A stretch of DNA of 64,000 bases from Rhexocercosporidium sp. MPI-PUGE-AT-0058 (GCA_020746875.1 JAGTJL010000006.1:2232001-2296000); one strand, 5' to 3'. Positions 1 through 10,212 are shown, counted from the stretch's first letter. The notes: generated by a model from the sequence alone, not told the origin. A program made the numbers and translations.

Positions 1-242
1 CTCAGGTCTTGGATCTCACCTTCTCAAGTGATGCTGAGCTAGAGCCAGAACCAACACCTCGCGTTAACAAGCCTTTCAGAAAATACAATCTGAACAGTGA
101 TGACGATGATGACTTTGAAGGCAGTCCTGGCTGGATGCCGAAGAGGGGAAGTAATGTGACCAGCGTTGCGCCACGTCGACAAACCAGCGTTGGGTTGAGG
201 AGTTCGTCACAGACGACTCTCAATGCTCGGAATCGGGGGTAG
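1..242 (+). CDS. C-terminal end of an unidentified protein (5' truncated by window)
   Basis: An open frame enters from the left edge (codons start at base 3) and ends at TAG 240-242. The visible tail of about 79 residues is polar and looks disordered. It has an acidic run of five Asp around residues 33-37 of the visible part, followed by a basic Arg/Ser/Thr/Gln-rich end. Such tails occur on many nuclear or cytoskeletal fungal proteins, and nothing here identifies the family. The sense strand was chosen because the frame is open right to the edge and its composition is like the coil tails of neighbouring genes. The opposite strand is also open over this stretch but would give a Ser/Leu-rich shadow. 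Confidence 0.5.
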   Translation, partial: QVLDLTFSSDAELEPEPTPRVNKPFRKYNLNSDDDDDFEGSPGWMPKRGSNVTSVAPRRQTSVGLRSSSQTTLNARNRG

Positions 243-1293
243 ACCACCAACAAGTAGGACGTGTATCTTTTAGTAGAGGATTTAGTTTATGTATTGTACA
301 AGAGATCGCGAGTTGCGTCGGCGATCAAGTAGACATCAAAGCGTAACATTGGCGTAATGACAGGCTGGAGCATTTCACAGCTAGGTCTCTTGCAGCTAGT
401 TTCTAGCTCTTGATAAAGGAAATTATTCAAAGTCGTCGCTCTGCGCAAGACACCTCAAAAGACTCGGTTGCACCACAGACTGAAGTTTATTTCCCAAGCT
501 CGGTGAACCAACCTCGAAATACTCACACCATCCCGAACATATTTCGAAGAATTTCAAAAAGCATGAAACACAAATCCCCGAATCCGAATGTTGGTGTTCT
601 CTCTTGAATCCCAATGGTCAGTCAACCCCTGATGTTTCATTACCCCAAACAAAGCGGCCGCTGATTGGCCTCGCTTCCACCATCCCACCTGCAGCAACCT
701 GCATCAACCTGCAGCCTCGCGAACCATCGAAGCCTACTCTCGAGTCGAAGCCCTTTCTCCCTCTCCTTTCATTCTCTTGTAATGTTTCATGACTTTACAT
801 GCGCTGGTGAGTGAGCTCATTTCTTTCTTTGAGTACTGCAGTGAGAGGAGTCATTGGTGTGCTGTGAATCACCTGCATGCATTATGGTGTTAGTCTTTTG
901 GAGTCAATCCATGTCAAGTTAAGAAGACGTCGAGTTGACTCTGCCCTGCTTTAATCCTTGCTCTTTCCTGTCTCCTTTCTTCATCCTTTTCTCTCCTTGA
1001 GACTTGAATAATTAACCATTTACGAACCATCTTGTTTCTTTCTTTCCATTCATTTTATTATACTCTTTTTAATTACGATCTTGAGACTACAGTCGATTCA
1101 GGAAATCACCGTTCTCTTTCTCTCTTCTAAAGCTCTCATCCAATCCCGTCTCTGCACGTACGATCTCGCCGCATCTGGCGACAGCCTTACTCTCTACGTC
1201 TGAGTCCGATCCCAACTCATCGTCACCCCTCTCACTCCCTCTACCCATCCATTCTCCTATCCTACCCCACCAACTCTCTTCCAAAAAGAAAGA
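243..1293. other. intergenic spacer, promoter of the small secreted protein gene
   Basis: No supported gene. The last 350 bases are strongly CT-rich on the plus strand (about 940-1290), a common look for fungal leader and promoter DNA just upstream of a start codon. The short open frames at 410-792 have no codon or domain support. Confidence 0.5.
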
Positions 1294-1920
1294 ATGAAGA
1301 TCTTCACGCCCATCCTCCTCCTCTTCATCGCTCTCCACTCAAGCCACGCATTATTCATAACATCCTCCATACCCAGCACGCCCGCATCACCAGCTTCAGC
1401 CTTACAAGCTTCATCTACTTCTTTCACAAGCTCAAGTCTAAGTCTATCAACAATGTCACCGCTCTCGCCCCCAACAACGACGAGAGAAACAGATGAAGCG
1501 ACGATAACGCCCAAACCAGATTTCAAGCCCGGCGATGAGTTGGACTTGAGCCTCGCCCAGAAATGGCATATCACTACATTCTGGAGCTGTGCTACGTTTG
1601 GACGAGATAGGGTTTATTGTGGTTGGTTAGTTACCTGCCTCTTTCTCATTCCATTGTTCTTGGTCTTCTCGAATTCTTGGGAATATTTAAGATTCCGGAG
1701 AGTATGTTTCCAAGTGTATACTCGACTGGAGTGTCGACTTTCATGTTTTCGGGGGTCAGAAAGAGTGATCCAAATAATATTTTCTAACCTGAAACGTCGT
1801 AGGCATGAACCAGTCCGCCCAGGAGGCGACGAAATCGCCGCTGCGAATCCAAGGCTGGATACCAGAGCGGCGGCACTGGCAGCTGGTGCTTTGGCTTTGG
1901 CTTTCGCTGCTGTTTTATGA
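1294..1920 (+). CDS. small secreted GPI-anchor-type protein with a conserved CGWHEP motif
   Basis: ATG at 1294 opens a signal peptide of about 19 residues (hydrophobic core ILLLFIAL, Ala-rich exit). It is followed by a Ser/Thr/Pro-rich stretch to about residue 70, then a short domain with two cysteines. I infer one intron, 1626-1802 (GTTAGT donor, TTCTAAC branch, GTAG acceptor). Splicing joins YCGW to HEPVRPGG. The C-terminus is then a hydrophobic Ala/Leu tail of about 17 residues with no positive charge after it, as expected for a GPI-attachment signal. The intron is 177 nt and stop-free, so an unspliced reading also stays open to the same TGA. Small ascomycete proteins with this CGWHEP-type motif are widespread but, as far as I know, uncharacterised. 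Mature protein about 165 residues before trimming. Confidence 0.65.
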   Translation: MKIFTPILLLFIALHSSHALFITSSIPSTPASPASALQASSTSFTSSSLSLSTMSPLSPPTTTRETDEATITPKPDFKPGDELDLSLAQKWHITTFWSCATFGRDRVYCGWLVTCLFLIPLFLVFSNSWEYLRFRRVCFQVYTRLECRLSCFRGSERVIQIIFSNLKRRRHEPVRPGGDEIAAANPRLDTRAAALAAGALALAFAAVL

Positions 1921-2661
1921 TGTGCATCCCATTCATGCTTGTGTGCAAACTTGACGTTCAAAGTTTGCTACGGTCATCTGAGGTCGGAATTTTATGTTTT
2001 GTATAGAATGGTTAGGGAAAGTGGAGTTGGAGTTCTGGAGTTCTGAAGTCCATGAAATGTTGTTATATATGAGCGTCAGATATGTGGCGAGGTGTTTCTG
2101 GAGAATCTGGATTTGGGGCTTTCAACTAGTATGATACGGCGTTTTTGGAAGTTGTGGTCGATTTAGCTGTATAGGGAGAGAGGGCAGGCTCATATCAATC
2201 TCCGAGTAAGGCGACTGAGGAAGATGTGATGTACCGCAGCATGGCAGGTTCGGTCTAAATCTGGATATTATATTCTTGAACGAGAATTTATAATCTACCG
2301 AATTAAAGCTCCGGACGTATCACAATGGTGTATGCTTTGATTACAACCCCATGCCCATCGCTAACCAAGTTCGAGACGCCATGCAATGGCTCTAGAACTT
2401 GGACCCGATCGAAATCAAACCTGGTTGCTGTTTGCTTACTTGCTTGACAGGGATGTATCGTCGAATATCTGGGAAAGAGAAACCAGGATGCTGCTTCACA
2501 TGGGACTATAACTTGTGAAGAGAAGGACAGCAAGTACTAACGTCTATCCATACGTAACGAGAATCCAACCGTGCCGAGAAGAAAACACAGGGTATGGAAT
2601 TTAAGCTCCGCCTACCTAATTTTTTTTATATTAAAATTGCTATTACTTTATTCTTTAGCTA
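1921..2661. other. intergenic, nothing recognised
   Basis: Mixed-composition spacer that becomes AT-rich from about 2610, just before the transposon boundary. No gene, RNA or repeat recognised. Confidence 0.5.
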
Positions 2662-2669
2662 ATTATCTA
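2662..2669 (+). repeat. left target-site duplication (ATTATCTA)
   Basis: ATTATCTA directly precedes the left terminal inverted repeat and recurs exactly after the right one at 5495-5502. An 8-bp direct duplication flanking perfect inverted termini marks a DNA-transposon insertion. Confidence 0.85.
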
Positions 2670-2715
2670 GGGACCAGCTAAATCGACATGGTCACATGGC
2701 TAAATCGACATGGTC
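2670..2715 (+). repeat. left terminal inverted repeat, 46 bp
   Basis: Starts GGGACCAG and is the exact reverse complement of 5449-5494. It contains the 16-mer CTAAATCGACATGGTC twice, separated by six bases. A degenerate third copy begins at 2717, just inside. Confidence 0.95.
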
Positions 2716-3329
2716 GCTAAATCCCATGGTGTGCATCTAGGATCCTCGCTAACGCATACTAATTTGTAAGGCCGTGTAAGTGTCCACTATGTATAATTAT
2801 TAACCCCTTAACTATTATCGTTATTACCTCACCGTCGCTACCTTATCGTCGCTATTAATTAAGAATTAAAAGTAAAATTAAATACATATAACGAAAAACA
2901 ATTGAATTACTATTAAGAGTTAATTATAAAAGGAGCATCTATATCGATTAATTAACTCTCTAATAATCTAACTTTAAACTAATTACTCTACGGGCGCATC
3001 GGGGATAAACGAATTGCTAGCTAAATTAGTGGAGAATCAAGGGGAAGAGTATTATCTAGTGTGCTTTGCTTAGGACTGCTGTCTTTTTCTAAATCTAACT
3101 CCTCCTCGCTTTCAGCTCGAAACTCAAGGAACTAAAGTATATCGGCAATTGCAACTTAATTCTATATAGCGTTCGCAGTAAGCTTAGCAGAGTCTACTAT
3201 ACTATCGAACTAAAAGATTAATAATATTCCCAATATATAATTCCGCTCTCGCCGAGTTCTAGGCTTATATCCATCCACATGACCCCCGGCAAGCCGTGCC
3301 ATCACTAGAGTAGTTGTTAATAGGCCATT

Positions 3330-3524
3330 TTATACTACCGCAGTCTGCCGTAATGATGATAAACCTAAAGATAAGAGAGAGGTAGGAGTAGAGCTTAAAA
3401 GTAACTCAAAGAATGAGGAGTTGCGGCGTATAGTTAACGGTGTAACACGTGATAGTTTACTACTACTAAGAGCGCCCTTAGGCCTTCCTTTACCCTTGAC
3501 CTTAAGAGGATTTAAGAGAGGCAA
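3330..3524 (-). pseudogene. transposase C-terminal remnant
   Basis: Minus-strand fragment of about 64 codons inside the transposon. It carries a basic KGKGRPKGAL segment followed by RRNSSFFE, resembling the Gly-Arg-Pro-rich end of fungal Mutator-like transposases. Its position, left of and therefore downstream of the FAR1-like remnant on the minus strand, fits one original transposase gene read right to left. No intact start or catalytic region can be read. Confidence 0.4.
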
Positions 3525-4918
3525 GGAGGAGAGATTAAGGATTTAAAGTTCTACACTAGAATTTGGCTTGTAGAACCACTAATGTTAATGAATATCTCCT
3601 AACAAAATATATCTATATATACGCTTTCGATGAAATATCTCATAGTAATAAGGCAAACCAAAAGACTCTCGTATTACGCAATTACAAGTGCTTTCTAGTA
3701 GTTTACTATTATTTGTAAGCTTACTGTTCTCTTACTTAATCTTGAGTAAAGCAAAGCCATAAACCTAGTTAAGCATAATAGTAAATAAAGGTATATTTAT
3801 ATTGTGTTTCGGCCGTAATTATTACATTATAATAGCCACTTATATATTCTCTTATTACGTCTCCTAAAAGAGCTTTAACTTTAAGAACATATTACGTAAA
3901 TCGCCGTGGCCTGACTATAAATATCTCTTTAATATAACGTAACAACCTTTAATAAGAGAAGTAATAGTTATACCAAAGTGTAAAGACTAATCTACTTAAT
4001 AAAAGACGAGTTTTTCCTTTTAGAGGAGCCATGTTCTTTTAACATAACTCATAGCGCTAATTGAGTACTAGACACGCATTTCTTGTAACCGCTTATTATA
4101 TTGCTATTATATTATACTAACAAGCAACTGATTTCAAGAGAAAAGGAATGCTTAAAACCGTAAATAGCGTATTTAAACCCTATCGTCGCCTTTAATTAAA
4201 CTAAAAAAGAACTTCTTTATCTTAATAAGTACGTTTATATTAACGTGCTATCGATAGAGGAGGTAACGGGATAAAGAGAACTATGTATTAAGACATTTAA
4301 TAAGAGCCAACTCCCTATTTATTACAATAAAAACTAGCTCCGAAATCATATGTCGAGCTATTACAGCTTTTAACTAGATTAAAGCCCATTTATAGTCTTT
4401 TTTCGTTTCTCTAGAAAGAAAGCAAATCCCTAACTAAATTACCATATTATTTCCTATAATTCCGCAAATATTTAATAAGGGCATATTATACCGATTCGTT
4501 TTATATATACAATTAAGCAAAAGTATATTAAAATACTATATCTAAAATGAAATAGAAGCAAGAGAGATAAAAAAGAGTTGGCGGAGGTGACTTAATTTCA
4601 GCTTGAACGCGGGGGAATAATCGTTTTCTTCTAATTCTTACGCAATCTATTAATAATTAAAAGCATTAATTTTAAGAGGTACGTACCTTTAGAAGCCATT
4701 ATAACGAGGCCATTCCGTTAAAGTCTTTTTAACGTGCCTTTTGAGTTAAGTTGGCTACGTCTTTTAGTGTTAACGTGACCGCCATATCTTACTCTCTCAA
4801 AGTAAAGATAATTTAAGCATTAAAAAGACCGGATTTTACGTAGGAATTAATTAATAGAACTCCTTCCGCCGGCAAAGAAGTAATTTTATGTATAAAATAG
4901 GCGGTAAAGTTTATAAAG

Positions 4919-5110
4919 GCGGCGTAATTGTGTTCTCCCTGTATAACCTTGACTCTTTATTTGCCTAATATTTTGTCCTTTAACAACAAAACCTTCATCT
5001 TATAGTCGGTCTTCTTAGAGCTTATTTCCTTACGTTGATTAGAAGCCTCTACATGCTTCTTTTTGCCTCTATTGTCGTATTTGCCGATGCGATTGCAGAA
5101 GTAAAACATT
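4919..5110 (-). pseudogene. FAR1-type zinc-binding domain remnant of the transposase
   Basis: Read on the minus strand, codons from about 5110 down to 4919 give a Cys-x-Arg-x-Gly-Lys core, a Lys-rich loop, a Lys-Thr-Asp-Tyr step and a Glu-His-Asn-Tyr end, with an in-frame TAA at 4957-4959. This order and spacing match the N-terminal FAR1/WRKY-GCM1-like DNA-binding module of MULE transposases. Key metal ligands appear as Tyr, explained by C-to-T type transitions. The domain call is from pattern memory, so a profile search of the translated stretch would decide it. Confidence 0.55.
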
Positions 5111-5448
5111 CTAGAGAGAATATTATCCCGGCGGAAAAAGGCGTACCCATTAGTTAAAGCATGCGCCTAAATAATAGTAATTATAGCGTTAAAATTAATA
5201 TAAACTGCTTCTAGAGGCACAGGGCCGCAAGCTTAAAAAGAAAGTGACGCCATAACAGTAGTGATAATAGTTGTGGAGCGCAATTAAAGGTAGAATATAT
5301 TACGACAGCCTCAAAGTTAAGTCTTATCCGCCCTTTACAATTTTACATAAATACTTATAGTTACATAAAAGGGCCCTTACGTTACCATACTAATTACTAT
5401 AAGGCGGAAAGATTAATAAATACACGGCCGAAGTCACTTCGTAAAAGG

Positions 5449-5494
5449 GACCATGTCGATTTAGCCATGTGACCATGTCGATTTAGCTGGTCCC
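5449..5494 (-). repeat. right terminal inverted repeat, 46 bp
   Basis: Exact reverse complement of 2670-2715. The match breaks one base further in. It has escaped the heavy transition damage seen inside the element, which is odd for a RIP-affected repeat. Confidence 0.95.
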
Positions 5495-5502
5495 ATTATC
5501 TA
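5495..5502 (+). repeat. right target-site duplication (ATTATCTA)
   Basis: Second copy of the 8-bp duplication, immediately after the terminal GGTCCC of the right inverted repeat. Confidence 0.85.
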
Positions 5503-5903
5503 TTGGTATTCGATTTGCAGTGGTGGGAAATTACGGTTGTGGCACGCTGATGGGTCGTGCCGTCGACGGCGTCGGGAAGTCGCGTTTGCGTTCCCCCCTG
5601 CTTTATCGCAACGATTGGCTAATCTCTGGCTTTCGGCGCTTTAGCAAGAAACTTATACTCAAGAAGAATATATCCCCCAAGTTTCAAGATACAAAGCACA
5701 AGATAACCGTGCTGCCGAGTTTATCCGGACAGAAGGGAGAGGGGCAAAGAGCACGCCAAGCGAATTAGCAAGTTTCCAGCTTAGCTAATACGACACTTTC
5801 AGTCACGCTACTGTAACTGCTTGATCGGGATCTTAGGGTGGCAAAAGCAAGCAAACCTCTCGCTAAAGCATAATCACATGATCAGTGGCCTCTGGCTTCG
5901 CCC
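5503..5903. other. intergenic, upstream region of the zinc-finger gene
   Basis: Normal-composition DNA right of the transposon. An 82-codon frame at 5520-5768 starts with GTG and has no recognisable feature. I see only promoter-like sequence for the gene that follows. Confidence 0.4.
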
Positions 5904-7058
5904 ATGTCTCAAATAGTGTACAAAAGCCGCACTCTCAGCAGTGTTCCTTTCTACCTCTTGTTCCATCTTGCAAGCCAGTCTTCTTATTACAACTCCTTGC
6001 TCCTAAATTTTCATTATAACCTAATTTCCCTGTAAGCGTCACCTGTTGGTGTGCGTGAGCAGGGAGTTCCAACAGACAAATTTTTGTCTAGCTGATCCGC
6101 TCTCCAGGCTCAAAGGGTTGCGGGCCTGCTCTGAGTTGAGGTTGCTTTTAATTTTTAGGTGGAAGGGTGCGGAGACCGGCGAGGTCTCCGCTAGGCTGTT
6201 ATATCATCAATCGAAGGTGGGGACCATCGTGAAAGATATAACAATCGGCCATCATCAGCGTAAGCTAATTGCACCTAATAATAAGGCGTAACTAATCATT
6301 GATTAGGTGCTTCTTCACTCCACCTCCTTTTCCTACTTTTACTTCACCGGAAGTTCAGAATCAAATTCAAAGTCCGTTTCGACCAGGAGCTTGCGATCCG
6401 TCATTGTCCGAAGAAGCGTCTGAACTGTTTAGTGGTACTGCTTCAGACTGCTTGGTTTCTTCTAAAGACCTGCCGCGCGATATCTTTGAAGACACCAGCT
6501 ATAGTCACGACTTACCTGAACTCGAGTGGCTACAAAACTATAGATTCGACACCGCTCAAAACACCTTAGCGCTTTTGGACATAGAAAGCCCTGAGAACAC
6601 CTGCTCATTGAGTAGTTCAAGGACAACGAACTCAGCCGGTCACGACTTAGCAACCTCCATCAACGATATCATTACTTCTTCGCCTGTAGAAGTTCCCGAA
6701 TCTCCTATCCCTGTGCCAGAACCTCTATTAAAACTTTCTTGTGATATTTGTCTTCGCCCGTTCAAACGCGCATGCGACCTCAAGTAAGTTGAAATACTTA
6801 CAAGTGGTATTATATATATGCTTACCTATAAATAGCCAGCACAAACGTACGCATACTCGAAAATTTAAATGTCAAGTTACTAGTTGCCCATTTCAAGAAC
6901 GCGGATTTGGAACAAGTAGAGACCTACAAAATCATCTTAGCACTGTTATGCATGGCCGCTCACAGGCTACTAAACTTGCATGCTCTCAGCACGGTTGTTC
7001 AGCCACGTTCACTCGGAAAGACAATCTACGACGCCATTTTCGACATCAGCATTCTTGA
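5904..7058 (+). CDS. C2H2 zinc-finger protein, probable transcription factor
   Basis: The secure parts are 6307-6783 and 6836-7058, joined by a 52-nt intron (GTAAGT donor, TAG acceptor). The C-terminal 90 residues hold three fingers. The first is CDIC-x12-H-x3-H, split by the intron. The second has a Cys-x4-Cys start and long spacing to its histidines. The third is C-x4-C-x12-H-x4-H near the end. The region before is acidic and Ser/Pro-rich (about residues 45-200), as in activation domains. The 6307 exon has no internal Met. The only in-frame solution I found begins at ATG 5904, splicing 6032-6306 (275 nt, GTAAGC donor, ACTAATC branch, TTAG acceptor), which gives 275 residues. That first exon looks leader-like, so the start is the weak point. 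Targets are unknown. Confidence 0.6.
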
Positions 7059-9078
7059 GGTATTTTTTTGGTTCTTGGCTTAGCACACCGGAACTAACTA
7101 TTTGCAGACCGGATTCTGCACAGGAAATTGATCCGAAATATTTCTCGACGCCTTGATCTTTCTCTAATTTGCCCTCCCAATTATCACTCCTTACAACACG
7201 CTTTGTGGTGTACAGCGCTGTCGCCAAGCACGCCTTAGCTAGTAAGTTCAATTCTTCGGAATTATTGAATCTTACTGTGCATTTTCTAATCCAAATACAG
7301 GAGACCGCATTCTAAACTGCGCAATATCTCCCAAGCCCCCGATAATCCCACGGCTGGTCAGCCCCACGTGGTCCCCACCATACGCACGCGCGTGGCGCGT
7401 GGGGGGAACATGGTTGGAACATTTGAATACTACGTCTCTGCTGAACCTGTTACTAGCGTGCCAGCCTAATACCACCACTTTTGCATCACTTTCCTACCTG
7501 CCAGATCTCAAGTGGTGTTATTGAATCTGGATGTAGGGACAGATTTAGCAGAGGATTGTACGAAAATTTCCCCATGGACCCCCATGCCCACCTTCTCACA
7601 CATAGTCTCCACCGTCTTCGCGGACTGTAACTTTCATCTCACAGACACCATTTGCGAGGGGCTCGAGCAAATAGCAGAACTTCTAGCTGTTGTCATTTTG
7701 ACGCCTCGCAAGGGTTTCAGAGTAGCAAGATACATCCTTTCAATTAATGCGGGGAAACTATCAATAGGCTCTGGCAGCCCACCTGTAAACTATTGGTTAT
7801 CTTCTCCTTGATGGAATACACTCGTTTCTTACCAAATAATTGGTTTTGCAACAAAAATCTAGAATGCTCGTTAACACAGCAAAGCACTCCCTACATCACT
7901 TGCAGCATCTGAATAGCGCCTCAGTCTCCAGAGTTGGAGCATTAACGAAACTGGCCCAGGTCGCGAGTGGCAATGATGCCAAGGGTAGGTAGTCCATAGA
8001 GGGTTTTCTCTATTCGCAGTGTGTAAGGCGGAAGCTGATTTCGCTGGCGACTATACCTAGAACGAACTTCTTCGATTTTTAGCCAAAGCCTCCAGGGAGA
8101 ATCCGCTCCTCTGTCGAAAGACTGCCCAGAGAAGCCCGGTATTAGCATGCAAGACAACGATAACTTGGCAAAGACGTTGAGATCAGTTCAGATGGTGACA
8201 ACATAGACGGTAACGTGTACGGTGATAAGAGGCAACACTTCCCAAGACCCGGAATACTGTAAAGCCACGGCGATAGCGAGCACAACGAGGGCAAGCACAA
8301 CCAAACTCATTAAAAACCAACGAAGATTAATATCCACCCTTCTGTATAGCAACAAGTCTCGAAGCCAACCTGACCTTGCCTCAAACGAGGGTCAGTCTCC
8401 CGACTCTGTTAAAACATCGTGCAGCAGTCTCCTCAAGTTAGGTATTCAGATATGTAGCTTCTAGCACGCTATTCTAAAAACGGTCTGCCGCCTTGGCAAA
8501 AGTACTAATCTGCGTGGCGAGTTTAGATAAATCTACATAGTATAGCCGCCATAAGGCTTGAAAATGATTTGAGGCGTGGTATTGGAGATATATAACTTAG
8601 ATGATACCCTATATAGAAAGTAGAAGTGTGAGAAGTACTAAGGTGGAGGTTTAGGAAAGGAACTGTATTATAGACTTCAAGCGAAGGCATGCTATAAATC
8701 AAGCTAAGAAAAGCTTATAATTTTCTTTTCTTAGTGATGGGTCTTAATGTGTTTAGAATTGACTATAGAACATAGCTAGTACAAAAAATATAGGAGCCGC
8801 CTATGTGTGTTCAGTTTTTTTTTCAGTCTGAAAATGAAGTACCTAAAAAGTTTCTCGGCACGAGTGGTTTCTCGTTTCGCATGGATGGACGTTACTATTA
8901 AAGAACAGGATTGAAAGCAGAAGCACAGGTGCCTTTCTCATTTGACCAGTTGAAAACATGAGGAGCATATTTTCAGTCAGAAAGTAGGTAGGCAAGCAAC
9001 CTCCTTTGAATATGTGGACGCCAGCTGTGAAGAGGACCTACACGAATAGCTTACATCCAACTCTACACAGTCATCCCG
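7059..9078. other. 2-kb intergenic region, no supported gene
   Basis: Directly after the zinc-finger stop there is intron-like sequence (GTATTT ... CTAACTATTTGCAG, about 7061-7107), possibly a 3' UTR intron. Frames at 7512-7811 (GTG start) and 8222-8464 have no recognisable domain or codon support. About 8460-8800 is AT-richer and may be old repeat debris. No tRNA was recognised. Confidence 0.4.
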
Positions 9079-10212
9079 TCAAGTCTTCGTAATAACACAC
9101 AATCTCACGGGCGCAAGATCTGAGTAAAATGGCCCCTCCTGCTCCCCCGCCTTCAAAACCCCAAACTCAACCTCCCGAAACCCATACCCATTCCTCTTAC
9201 ACGCATCCGGAAACTTCTCAAAGGTCTCTTCACTCCTCACCGTCGCCGCAATCAGAATCCTCACTTCAGGATACAGCTCGAATAGATCCCCAAACGTCGA
9301 CACCAGAGGCGGGATATTCCTTGGGTCGTACGTCAGATCTGCTCCGAGCACGAGATCGATATGGCGGCCGAGATTCCATCGCGCGTCTTCGCCGCCTGTG
9401 AGAGCATGTCCCCATTTCAGTTCTTTACCTTCGATGTGCGAGTATTCTTGGAGGCCGTTCAGGTAGAAGTTCGTTGAGAAGCTGGCGACTACGTCGCCAT
9501 CTCCATCCGTAGCCAGGACATGACCAGCTTCGAGATATTTGGCACAAAGAATCGAGAGATAACCTGTCCCAGAACCGAGTTCCAGGACTGATTTCTGGTG
9601 AATGAGATCTGGGTTTGTGCAGAGGTAGTTTCCGAGATGGAGACCTGCTTCCCAAGTTCTGAGTCCTGTCGTTCCAGCTGCGGCGAGGATATTTCGTGCT
9701 TCGTGGAGAGTGATTGTTGGGCTTGGACCAGGTTGAGGAGGAAGGAGAGAGAGGGAATATGTGACATAGGCTTTCTGTTGTGCCGATGTTTCTTCACTTG
9801 GTAATGAGGTGGAGAGTAGGACCGCGAGACAGTTCATGAGATCATCAGATATGCCCTGAATTTCGTGAAAGTCAGAAATTTTCAATGCAAACCCCAATAT
9901 ACGGCGATGTAGAGAGAGTAGAGAATGGAAACTCGAACGAGAGAAAGACATGCATACTTCTTCATCCCAGTCCAGAATGCTAGCTTCAATCCTCTTCATC
10001 AGCTCTTTCAAGACCCGAAGTTGATATCTCGGAGGAGGAACATATTGCACATCTTCTGAAAAGAGTAGTGAGTAAAGAGATTGTTGAAATGCATCATGCC
10101 TTAAATATTCTTCAGTCGGGTAGTCGAGTTCGAGGGTGACTTGAAGGTATTGACGACAGAAACGATCGAGCTGACGTCTCGCATTTACTGATAATTGACT
10201 CTCCATCCCCAT
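9079..10212 (-). CDS. EFM3: eEF2 lysine methyltransferase, FAM86/EFM3 family
   Basis: Seven-beta-strand SAM-dependent methyltransferase. Motif I is VLELGSGTGYLSILCAKYL and the post-strand motif is GADLTYDP, the DxxYD type shared by the METTL21/FAM86 lysine methyltransferases. The N-terminal half (DRFCRQYLQ..., helical) matches the FAM86-specific extension that distinguishes eEF2 methyltransferases such as yeast Efm3. Two exons are inferred: 9958-10212 and 9079-9855. The intron 9856-9957 (GTATGC donor, CTGAC branch, CAG acceptor) is 102 nt and stop-free, so the unspliced frame is also open. Splicing gives about 343 residues, the usual size, with an acidic DEE run joined to GISDDL. First ATG taken at 10212; ATG 10206 is equally possible. 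It shares a 387-bp divergent promoter with the eS24 ribosomal gene, which fits a translation-linked role. Confidence 0.88.
   Translation of the reverse strand: MGMESQLSVNARRQLDRFCRQYLQVTLELDYPTEEYLRHDAFQQSLYSLLFSEDVQYVPPPRYQLRVLKELMKRIEASILDWDEEVCMSFSRSSFHSLLSLHRRILGFALKISDFHEIQGISDDLMNCLAVLLSTSLPSEETSAQQKAYVTYSLSLLPPQPGPSPTITLHEARNILAAAGTTGLRTWEAGLHLGNYLCTNPDLIHQKSVLELGSGTGYLSILCAKYLEAGHVLATDGDGDVVASFSTNFYLNGLQEYSHIEGKELKWGHALTGGEDARWNLGRHIDLVLGADLTYDPRNIPPLVSTFGDLFELYPEVRILIAATVRSEETFEKFPDACKRNGYGFREVEFGVLKAGEQEGPFYSDLAPVRLCVITKT

Larger units (their letters stand above)
2670..5494 (-). mobile_element. decayed Mutator-like DNA transposon, 2825 bp, RIP-like damage
   Basis: Bounded by perfect 46-bp terminal inverted repeats (2670-2715 and 5449-5494) and an 8-bp target duplication. 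The interior is strikingly AT-rich, full of TTAA/ATTA, with no intact frame longer than about 65 codons on either strand. Minus-strand translation of about 4919-5110 still shows the spacing of a FAR1/MULE transposase zinc-binding module: FCNRIGKYDNRGKKKH, later KKTDY, then GEHNY. A stop lies where a Trp would be plausible. Tyr for Cys or His, and stop for Trp, are what G-to-A/C-to-T transitions produce, as in repeat-induced point mutation. A second remnant at 3330-3524 contains KGKGRPKGAL, like the tail of fungal MULE transposases. MULEs usually make 9-11 bp duplications. The 8-bp value and intact termini would also allow a hAT element, but the FAR1-like remnant favours MULE. Confidence 0.8.

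Noticed and set aside
1614..1961. 115-codon minus-strand frame opposite the small secreted protein
   Set aside because: Ala-rich shadow of the GPI tail coding sequence.
5520..5768. 82-codon plus-strand frame next to the transposon
   Set aside because: GTG start, no domain, composition not convincing. Treated as spacer.
6741..6840. Zinc-finger frame read as an independent gene from 6741
   Set aside because: It is the same gene. The overlap is only the intron read in another frame.
7512..7811. 99-codon plus-strand frame
   Set aside because: Starts with GTG, no recognisable motif, no supporting splice partners.
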